Notes under the pieces: generated by a model
The model's input: the letters and a program-made list of their open reading frames with translations, nothing else
Told to the model about the DNA's origin: nothing
The model's database searches: none
NCBI GenBank assembly: GCA_023425285.1
Contig: JAFACY010000107.1
Location: forward strand, 1 to 6,280
Direction: 5' to 3'
Source of the DNA: Bacillota bacterium
GTDB lineage: Bacteria > Bacillota > Clostridia > Tissierellales > Sedimentibacteraceae
DNA: 6,280 nt
Translations under genes and position numbers: made by a program
Shown here: positions 1 to 5,019 of the stretch, piece by piece
Numbering within the stretch: the stretch's first letter is position 1
How the letters are laid out: each line of letters starts with the position of its first letter

Positions 1-185
1 CAATTAATATATCTAATGAAATAATTGTAATGGCAATACTGATTTATTATCTGATAATACGTATTTACTATATAAGTGTTATCAGAAAAATAAAGAAGTT
101 TTTTGAAAATGAGGAAATCCTGCCGGAAACAGAGATGCAGGATGATAATTTTAAAGATGATAATAATCAGGAGGAAAAGTTATGA
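1..185 (+). CDS. C-terminal fragment of an unrecognised membrane protein
   Basis: An open frame enters from the left edge (first full codon at position 3) and ends at a TGA at 183-185, giving about 60 residues. The visible part has one hydrophobic stretch (roughly residues 7-28, rich in Ile, Leu and Tyr), then a short basic segment (R-K-I-K-K) and a very acidic, Asn/Asp/Glu-rich tail. This fits a last transmembrane helix followed by a cytoplasmic tail. The stop codon overlaps the ATG of the next gene as ATGA, and the next gene's AGGAGG lies inside this tail. Such an overlap is typical of translationally coupled genes, so I read it as real coding sequence. I do not recognise the family, and the fragment is too short to suggest a function. 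Confidence 0.6.
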   Translation, partial: INISNEIIVMAILIYYLIIRIYYISVIRKIKKFFENEEILPETEMQDDNFKDDNNQEEKL

Positions 186-544
186 AATTTTTATGGACTA
201 CAATTCATGTAAAAAACATGGAGGAAGCTATAGCATTCTATCAGGATGTGGTGGGGCTCAAGCTTATGGACAGATTCAATGCCGGACCGGGCATGGAAAT
301 ATCCTTTTTTGGAGAAGGCGAAACGAAGCTAGAGGTTATATGCAGCGAAAAATTTAAAGGCTTTAATCCTGGCAATGGTGTGAGCATGGGATTTAAGGTT
401 GAGTCCCTGGACGAAGCATATAATATGGTTAAGGAAAAAGGATACGAAGTAATTCATGAACCGTTCCAGCCTAATCCTCATGTGAAATATTTTATATTCC
501 TGGACCCTAACGGCTACAAGATACAGTTTGCCGAGCAATCATAA
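182..544 (+). CDS. VOC / glyoxalase-superfamily protein
   Basis: A 120-residue single-domain protein of the vicinal oxygen chelate fold, made of two beta-alpha-beta-beta-beta modules. Module 1 has the T-I-H-V strand, the helix E-E-A-I-A-F-Y, and V-G-L. Module 2 has the S-M-G-F-K-V strand, the helix L-D-E-A-Y and the closing D-P-N-G-Y-K-I-Q-F motif (residues 108-116). Length is normal for lactoylglutathione lyase-like proteins. Of the four metal-ligand positions of glyoxalase I, His9 and Glu51 are kept, but by hand alignment the second-module His is Ser68 and the final Glu is Gln115. Classical glyoxalase I activity is therefore doubtful, and a binding or resistance-type role is equally possible. 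The start is set by AGGAGG at 169-174, 7 nt upstream, and by the ATGA overlap with the preceding gene. Substrate unknown. Confidence 0.88.
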   Translation: MKFLWTTIHVKNMEEAIAFYQDVVGLKLMDRFNAGPGMEISFFGEGETKLEVICSEKFKGFNPGNGVSMGFKVESLDEAYNMVKEKGYEVIHEPFQPNPHVKYFIFLDPNGYKIQFAEQS

Positions 545-560
545 AGATATCGGAGTTTGA

Positions 561-1343
561 ATGGATATAATAAAAAAGCATTTAAATAAGTTAGATAAAA
601 GGGAGAAAAAAATCTTAAATAAACGCCGGGGTATCATTGAAGAAAAGCTTGAGCCTTTGGTAGGCAAGGTTGAATCAAAGGTGCCGAAATCCTTGAAGGA
701 TACTCTTGACACAGCTTTTTACAAGAGCTTCAAGTTGATTTTTGAAAACGGAACCAAGTATATTGAAAAGCTGTACAATAAAAATAAAATACAGTTTAAT
801 CACAATGTGCATGATTATCATATATCAATAAAGCCTGACCAAAAAGCCATAAAGAAAATAGATAAGCACGCTCAGAGAAGCACGCTTCTGAACACATCCA
901 TATCCACCATTGAGGGTGCAGGGCTGGGTTTTTTAGGCATAGGCCTGCCGGATATACCATTGTTTACGGCTATGATATTGAAAACAATTTATGAAATATC
1001 CTTAAGCTACGGATTTTTGTATGAAATGGAAGAAGAGAAGGTTTATGTGCTGAACATAATCAAGGGAGCTCTTACCTCCGGTGAAGCTCAGCAGAAATAC
1101 AATCTGAAGGTTGATAAATTAGCGGATAAAATTGATAACCACATAAGCATTGCTTATGATATTGACAGGGAAATAGTGCACACGGCAAGGATAATATCGG
1201 AATCCATGCTTACTTCAAAATTTATACAGGGTATTCCGGTTGTAGGAGTTTTAGGAAGTATAACAAATTATAAAATAATCAATAAAATCAGCGAATATGC
1301 TTCGGTCAAGTATAAGAAGAGATATTTGCATAACAGAAAGTGA
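561..1343 (+). CDS. EcsC family protein
   Basis: A 260-residue protein recognised as EcsC family by its central glycine-rich hydrophobic segment: G-A-G-L-G-F-L-G-I-G-L-P-D-I-P-L-F at 119-135, followed by a helix ending in S-Y-G (149-151). A second conserved hydrophobic patch, F-I-Q-G-I-P-V-V-G-V-L-G, lies at 221-232. The first 100 residues are Lys/Glu-rich and probably helical, and the tail is strongly basic. EcsC is named after the third gene of the Bacillus subtilis ecs ABC-transporter operon, but its biochemical role is not established and most homologues, like this one, stand apart from ecsAB. No signal peptide is seen. A peripheral or membrane-inserted role through the Gly-rich helices is inference. 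GGAG at 552-555 sits 5 nt before the ATG. The gene follows the VOC gene by 16 bp and is followed at once by a terminator. Confidence 0.85.
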   Translation: MDIIKKHLNKLDKREKKILNKRRGIIEEKLEPLVGKVESKVPKSLKDTLDTAFYKSFKLIFENGTKYIEKLYNKNKIQFNHNVHDYHISIKPDQKAIKKIDKHAQRSTLLNTSISTIEGAGLGFLGIGLPDIPLFTAMILKTIYEISLSYGFLYEMEEEKVYVLNIIKGALTSGEAQQKYNLKVDKLADKIDNHISIAYDIDREIVHTARIISESMLTSKFIQGIPVVGVLGSITNYKIINKISEYASVKYKKRYLHNRK

Positions 1344-1375
1344 TTAGCAGGGATAACCTTGCTGATCCTTTTTTT
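1342..1375 (+). terminator. Intrinsic terminator after the EcsC gene
   Basis: An 11-bp stem (1342-1352 with 1357-1367, two G-T wobbles) closes an ATAA tetraloop and is followed by C and seven T residues (1369-1375). The stem begins with the last two bases of the TGA stop codon, so a terminating ribosome would cover its 5' arm. It ends the left transcript and separates it from the exporter operon. Confidence 0.9.
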
Positions 1376-1464
1376 GCTTAATGAGATTCTAATCTTTTTA
1401 TAATATGCAGTTAATTTAAAACATCTTTGTAAAATGTATAATGAGTTGTAGTCCGGTATTTAAC

Positions 1465-1503
1465 CTTACATAAATGTAAGCTTCAGCCGGTGAATTGTAA
1501 GCT
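1465..1503. promoter_or_regulatory. Candidate operator: perfect palindrome plus direct repeat
   Basis: A perfect inverted repeat CTTACAT-AA-ATGTAAG occupies 1465-1480. Its right arm begins a direct repeat: TGTAAGCT at 1475-1482 recurs at 1496-1503, exactly 21 bp away (two helical turns). The second copy ends 7 bp before the -35 hexamer of the exporter promoter. The position suits an activator or response-regulator site rather than a simple blocking repressor. The identity of the protein is unknown, and no regulator gene is in the window. Confidence 0.5.
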
Positions 1504-1510
1504 ATACATA

Positions 1511-1539
1511 TTGTACTTATGGAATTATTTTGGTAATAT
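1511..1539 (+). promoter_or_regulatory. Sigma-A-type promoter of the exporter operon
   Basis: TTGTAC (-35, 1511-1516) is separated by 17 bp from TAATAT (-10, 1534-1539), with TG at 1531-1532 making an extended -10 (TGn). The predicted start is near 1546, leaving a leader of about 23 nt that contains only the AGGAG at 1557-1561. A TATAAT at 1437-1442 upstream lacks a good -35 and is a weaker alternative. Confidence 0.65.
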
Positions 1540-1568
1540 TGAATTGAATTAATTTTAGGAGATGGGAA

Positions 1569-2816
1569 ATGAAGAAAATTTTTAAAAAGAAAAGCGTCAT
1601 AATTATACTTATTGCAATTATAGCGGTTCCTGTTATTATTGCACTCAATAAAAACAAGGGACCTGTCGAAGTGTTTGTGAATGCGGTATCCCTGGAAAGA
1701 AAATCAATCGAGCAGACAATATCCGTAAAGGCACCCTTGGAAGGTATTGAAAAGGCCGATGTTGTTTCGCCCTTGAACTATGAAATCATAGATATAAAGG
1801 TTAAGGAAGGTGATGTTGTTCTGAAGGATCAGGTTTTGGCAGAGCTGGACAGCGAAGAATTAAAGGAGCAGATTACCTCTGAGGAGAATCAGATTGCCTT
1901 GGCTCAATTAGAGCTGCAGGACAGACTTAAAGCCATGCAGATAGAATATGACAAGGCGCTGCTGAGAGTTAAGGAGCTTGAGGACAGCTACAAAATCAAC
2001 ATGGAGTTGCTGGAGAATGAAATTATTACCCAGGAAAGCTTTGATAAAATAAAGAGCAGTCTCAGCGAGGCTAAAAAAGGTCTGGAAAGCTATAATGCCG
2101 TTGACGGTAAAATTGTATCCTCTCCCTCCGAAGCAAAGCGTATAGAAATCCAGAAACAGGAGCTTGAAAAGAAAAAGAAGGATCTGGATAAGGTGTTCAT
2201 AAAAAGTCCCATAGACGGAACGATAACGAGGGTAAATGTAAATTTAGGCAGATATGCAAGGGATACCGAAGGTGAAAAAGCTATGTTTGTAGTTGAAAAC
2301 TTAAGTAAGCTGCAGATGAAGGTATCCATAAGTGAATACGATATAGAAAAGGTACATATAGGTCAGGAGGTTGAAATATACTCCGATGTCTTAAAGGACG
2401 GTGTAGCAAGGGGAGTAGTTGCGAGGATATCTCCGACCGCGGAGCAGAAGGATAATAATGCCATGGAAAGAGTTATACCCGTGGTTATAGACGTTACGGA
2501 AAGACCCGGCAACTTAATAGCCGGTGTAATTGCATCGGCAAAAATAAAGGTGGATAAAGCTGAAAATGTATTTGCTGTGCCGTCAGGAGCATTGCTGCAG
2601 GATGAAAACAATAATCTTAAATTATTTACACTCAATGAAGATAATACTTTAAAATCCGTAATTGTGGAAACGGGTATTGAAACCGAGCTGGAAACCGTAA
2701 TAGACGGCAGCGAGCTTACGGAGGGAATGGATATAGTTGTCAATCCGGACATGAGCTACACAGACGGTATGACGGTAACACCAAATAAGGAAACAGAACA
2801 GGTCAATTATGAGTAA
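1569..2816 (+). CDS. HlyD/MacA-family efflux adaptor (YknX-like)
   Basis: A 415-residue membrane-fusion/adaptor subunit of a tripartite ABC exporter. A basic N-terminus and one hydrophobic anchor (residues 9-26) are followed by an extracytoplasmic part. The split biotinyl-lipoyl-like domain has its first half at about 63-95 and its second at about 208-243 (S-P-I-D-G-T-I-T). Between them lies a Glu/Lys/Leu-rich coiled-coil hairpin (about 95-207). A beta-barrel domain (about 246-328) and a membrane-proximal domain (about 333-404, V-P-S-G-A-L-L) follow. In the first lipoyl half the usual Gly is Tyr71. Domain order and length match Gram-positive YknX and proteobacterial MacA. AGGAG at 1557-1561 lies 7 nt before the ATG. 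Its last 8 bases overlap the ATPase gene, so the two are translationally linked. The adaptor is expected to sit on the outside face of the membrane on the permease; the exported substrate cannot be told from sequence. Confidence 0.92.
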   Translation: MKKIFKKKSVIIILIAIIAVPVIIALNKNKGPVEVFVNAVSLERKSIEQTISVKAPLEGIEKADVVSPLNYEIIDIKVKEGDVVLKDQVLAELDSEELKEQITSEENQIALAQLELQDRLKAMQIEYDKALLRVKELEDSYKINMELLENEIITQESFDKIKSSLSEAKKGLESYNAVDGKIVSSPSEAKRIEIQKQELEKKKKDLDKVFIKSPIDGTITRVNVNLGRYARDTEGEKAMFVVENLSKLQMKVSISEYDIEKVHIGQEVEIYSDVLKDGVARGVVARISPTAEQKDNNAMERVIPVVIDVTERPGNLIAGVIASAKIKVDKAENVFAVPSGALLQDENNNLKLFTLNEDNTLKSVIVETGIETELETVIDGSELTEGMDIVVNPDMSYTDGMTVTPNKETEQVNYE

Positions 2817-3507
2817 AATGATATCTATAAGGAATTTAAATAAAATATATAAAAACGGCTCCGTTGAGGTTCACGCATTGAAGGATGTAAATCTGGAAAT
2901 AGAGCACGGCGAATTTATAGCTATTATGGGTCAATCAGGCTCCGGCAAGTCCACACTCATGAATATAATAGGATGCCTTGACAGACCCACCTCCGGCGAA
3001 TATCTGCTGGACGGCATAGAAATAAGCAAGCAGGAGCAGGATGAGCTTTCGCTGATCAGAAACAAAAAAATAGGCTTTGTATTTCAGGCGTTTAATCTCA
3101 TACCTCGAACCAATATTTTGAGAAATGTTGAGCTGCCTATGATTTATGCCAAGGTGAAGTCATCAAAACGAAAACAGCGAAGCCTTGAGCTTTTGGAGAG
3201 AGTGGGGCTTGGCGACAGAATCCATCATGTTCCGAATGAACTTTCCGGCGGACAAAAGCAAAGAGTGGCAATAGCGAGAGCACTGGCAAACAATCCTCCC
3301 ATAATTTTAGCCGATGAGCCCACGGGTAATCTGGATACTCAATCGTCGGAAGACATAATGACAATATTCAGGGAGCTCAACGATGAGGGAACCAGTGTGA
3401 TATTGGTTACCCATGAGCCTGAAATAGCAAGATATGCCGACAGGGTTATTGTGTTCAGAGACGGAGTGATAATAGAAGACAGTCAGAAAGAAGGTGTTTT
3501 GAAATAA
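2809..3507 (+). CDS. ABC transporter ATPase, MacB/LolD/YknY type
   Basis: A 232-residue cytoplasmic nucleotide-binding subunit with every catalytic motif intact: Walker A G-Q-S-G-S-G-K-S-T (41-49), Q-loop Gln93 (V-F-Q-A-F-N-L-I-P), signature L-S-G-G-Q (145-149), Walker B I-I-L-A-D-E-P with catalytic Glu170, D-loop G-N-L-D (173-176) and switch His202 (V-T-H-E-P). The F-N-L-I-P after the Q-loop and the A-D-E-P-T-G-N-L-D run are typical of the MacB/LolD/FtsE-like subfamily, whose partners are FtsX-fold permeases. The start overlaps the adaptor stop by 8 bp and has only a weak AGGT 5 nt upstream, so initiation probably relies on coupling. A second in-frame ATG at 2818 (Met4) would also keep the whole domain. 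The TAA stop at 3505-3507 falls at the odd permease start. Confidence 0.95.
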   Translation: MSKMISIRNLNKIYKNGSVEVHALKDVNLEIEHGEFIAIMGQSGSGKSTLMNIIGCLDRPTSGEYLLDGIEISKQEQDELSLIRNKKIGFVFQAFNLIPRTNILRNVELPMIYAKVKSSKRKQRSLELLERVGLGDRIHHVPNELSGGQKQRVAIARALANNPPIILADEPTGNLDTQSSEDIMTIFRELNDEGTSVILVTHEPEIARYADRVIVFRDGVIIEDSQKEGVLK

Positions 3508-3557
3508 TTTGGTTAGAAAATATTAAAATAGCGTTCCAATCAATTTTATCAAATAAA
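3491..3557 (+). other. Probable true 5' end of the permease gene, with a non-canonical ATA/ATT start
   Basis: The permease frame stays open upstream of its first ATG (3558) to a TGA at 3420-3422. Codons 3507-3557 read I-W-L-E-N-I-K-I-A-F-Q-S-I-L-S-N-K, which is the amphipathic helix expected just before TM1 in MacB/FtsX permeases. There is no ATG, GTG or TTG in this stretch. AAGGTG at 3491-3496 resembles a ribosome binding site and lies 7 nt before ATA (3504) and 10 nt before ATT (3507). ATA overlaps the ATPase stop as ATAA. No Shine-Dalgarno precedes the ATG at 3558. A single G-to-A change at 3506 would turn an ordinary ATGA overlap into this arrangement while keeping the ATPase stop (TGA to TAA). 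Confidence 0.6.
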
Positions 3558-4712
3558 ATGCGTTCTCTACTGACTATGTTAGGCATAATAATTGGTATAA
3601 GCTCCGTAATTGCAATTGTATCCATAGGTGACAGCATGAAGGGTGTCATGGATGATATTTATAAGGATATAGGAAAGAACAGGGCGTATATGTATATTTA
3701 CAATGTAGAGGATTTTCGCTCAACAGACTTTTTCTTTATGGATGATCTGGAGCTTGTGAAGGAAAGATTCGGAGATAAGCTTGCTTACATAGGTCCGTCG
3801 GAATCACTCCGAAGTGACGTATCGGTCAGAAAGAACACAGTTAAGTTAAATATGATATGCGTGGACAGCGGATTCGATAAGGTGCAGCATTTCAAAATGC
3901 TGTATGGCAGGATGATAAATAAAAATGACGTGGACAGAAAGAGCAGAGTTATTGTTTTAGAGCAAAAAGCTGCATTGCAATTATTCAACAGTGAAAATGT
4001 AACGGGTGAGACTATCCGTGTCAAGGTAAACAACAACATGGAGGACCTGCTTATAGTCGGAGTATATAAAAACGATGAATCACCTGTGGTGTCCCTTCTG
4101 CAGGGTCAAAATCCCTATGAAGAAAGCTATGTGCCTCATACCATGGCATTTCCTTCAAATTACGGCTATTACGGACTGGATATATTCATATCGGAAAATC
4201 AGCCTGTGAGTGATGTGGGAAAAGAAATAGTATCATATATTGCAAAGCTTAAAAACAGAAGCAGTGAAAACTATATGTTTTATACCGTTGAAGAGGATCA
4301 GGATACGTTAAACGGTATTGTGGGCGGCATGTCAATAGCTGTGGCGTGTATTGCGGCAATATCACTTCTTGTAGGCGGAATAGGCATCATGAACATCATG
4401 CTTGTTTCGGTCACGGAAAGAACAAGGGAAATAGGCATAAAAAAGGCTCTCGGAGCAAGGACAAAGGATGTGTTGTTCCAGTTCCTCATAGAGTCGGCCA
4501 CACTTTCGGCGATCGGGGGTATGGTCGGGACCATGAGCGGAATAGGTCTTGTAATGTTAGGCGGATCCATAATATCCCTGCCCATAGTTGTCAATCCTGC
4601 TTCCGTAATTATTGCAGTTGCATTTTCCATGATTATCGGAGTGTTCTTCGGATACTATCCGGCTAAAAAAGCTGCGAAGGCAGATCCCATAGACGCCTTG
4701 AGATATGAATAA
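3558..4712 (+). CDS. MacB/FtsX-family ABC permease (YknZ-like)
   Basis: Membrane subunit of the exporter, 384 residues from the first ATG. TM1 (about 4-24, M-L-G-I-I-I-G-I-S-S-V-I-A-I-V-S-I-G) is followed by a large extracytoplasmic MacB periplasmic-core-type domain (about 25-250). TM2 (about 257-282) leads into the conserved cytoplasmic loop with V-T-E-R-T-R-E-I-G-I-K-K-A-L-G-A-R at 285-301, which contacts the ATPase. TM3 (about 309-336), TM4 (about 346-366) and the terminal Y-P-A-K-K-A-A-K-A-D-P-I-D-A-L-R-Y-E complete the family pattern. Four TMs with one large loop after TM1 is the normal MacB design; no N-terminal ATPase is fused, as usual in Gram-positives. The coordinate given is the first canonical start. 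The conserved helix before TM1 is encoded upstream (3504-3557), so the native protein is probably 17-18 residues longer. A strong terminator follows. Confidence 0.93.
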   Translation: MRSLLTMLGIIIGISSVIAIVSIGDSMKGVMDDIYKDIGKNRAYMYIYNVEDFRSTDFFFMDDLELVKERFGDKLAYIGPSESLRSDVSVRKNTVKLNMICVDSGFDKVQHFKMLYGRMINKNDVDRKSRVIVLEQKAALQLFNSENVTGETIRVKVNNNMEDLLIVGVYKNDESPVVSLLQGQNPYEESYVPHTMAFPSNYGYYGLDIFISENQPVSDVGKEIVSYIAKLKNRSSENYMFYTVEEDQDTLNGIVGGMSIAVACIAAISLLVGGIGIMNIMLVSVTERTREIGIKKALGARTKDVLFQFLIESATLSAIGGMVGTMSGIGLVMLGGSIISLPIVVNPASVIIAVAFSMIIGVFFGYYPAKKAAKADPIDALRYE

Positions 4713-4725
4713 TTTTGTTATTTAT

Positions 4726-4770
4726 AATGGGCTGCTCATTACATTTGAAATGAGCAGCCCATTGTTTTTT
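4726..4770 (+). terminator. Strong intrinsic terminator of the exporter operon
   Basis: A perfect 15-bp stem (4726-4740 with 4749-4763) with a GC-rich core G-G-G-C-T-G-C-T-C and an 8-nt loop is followed by G and six T residues (4765-4770). It begins 13 bp after the permease stop, so the adaptor, ATPase and permease genes form a closed unit and the next gene needs its own promoter. Confidence 0.95.
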
Positions 4771-4801
4771 GCATATTAAACTTAATTTTTTTGATGCATA
4801 A

Positions 4802-4860
4802 ATGTTAATTATTTATTTAACATCGGGTAAAACACAATAATTGTTAAATAATATTAACAA
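4802..4860. promoter_or_regulatory. Paired inverted repeats with TGTTAA/TTAACA half-sites (candidate operators)
   Basis: Two perfect 7-bp inverted repeats lie upstream of the promoter: ATGTTAA-N8-TTAACAT (4802-4823) and TTGTTAA-N6-TTAACAA (4841-4860). The second ends 7 bp before the -35. The arms of the second equal those of the clostridial Rex (NADH-sensing repressor) box, TTGTTAA-N4-TTAACAA, but the spacer is 2 bp too long. Rex is therefore only a suggestion. Further half-sites occur at 4896-4901 (overlapping the last base of the -10) and 4938-4943. Confidence 0.5.
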
Positions 4861-4867
4861 AGTTGTA

Positions 4868-4896
4868 TTGACATTAATATTTGTTGATGTTATTAT
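4868..4896 (+). promoter_or_regulatory. Strong sigma-A-type promoter of the FMN lipoprotein gene
   Basis: TTGACA (4868-4873, perfect -35) is followed after 17 bp by TATTAT (4891-4896), one base from the TATAAT consensus, with TG at 4888-4889 giving an extended -10. The predicted start is near 4903, which leaves a leader of about 117 nt before the ATG at 5020. It is the best promoter match in the window and implies high expression when not repressed. Confidence 0.8.
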
Positions 4897-5019
4897 GTTA
4901 AAGCAAACGAACGTTTATAATAATAACTGTATATTTTTTAACAAATATATATATATTTATAAAATTATTATAGTATTCGTTAAGGTTTAATACAAGAGAT
5001 AACATAGTTGGAGGGTAAA

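Larger units (their letters stand above)
4713..5019. other. 307-bp AT-rich intergenic region between the exporter and the FMN lipoprotein
   Basis: No gene is supported here. It holds, in order, the exporter terminator, two inverted repeats with TGTTAA/TTAACA arms (4802-4860), a strong promoter (4868-4896) and a leader of about 117 nt. The leader contains the 12-bp palindrome AAACG-AA-CGTTT (4905-4916) and a 16-bp A/T palindrome with six AT units (4943-4958). I see no riboswitch or tRNA-like fold in it. Confidence 0.7.

Noticed and set aside
103..357. 84-codon + strand frame across the start of the VOC gene
   Set aside because: It conflicts with the well-supported ATGA-coupled VOC frame, has a Cys/Arg-rich composition and shows no motif.
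1399..1442. Two TATAAT sequences (1399-1404 and 1437-1442) as main exporter promoters
   Set aside because: Neither has a good -35 at 16-18 bp, and the TG before the second lacks the one-base spacing of an extended -10. The 1511-1539 promoter is better placed and better matched.
2363..2752. 129-codon open frame on the minus strand
   Set aside because: It is antisense to the adaptor gene, Ser/Thr/Ile-rich with no recognisable motif, and the + strand frame has clear family homology. It is a shadow frame.
4298..4666. Overlapping open frames on both strands inside the permease gene
   Set aside because: The + strand frame is rich in His, Arg and Cys and the minus frame in Pro, Thr and Met, as expected for shifted readings of a membrane-protein gene. 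Neither has a family motif.
4770..4798. TGCAT...ATGCA inverted repeat after the exporter terminator
   Set aside because: Only 5 bp of pairing around a 19-nt AT-rich loop; not distinguishable from chance in this composition.
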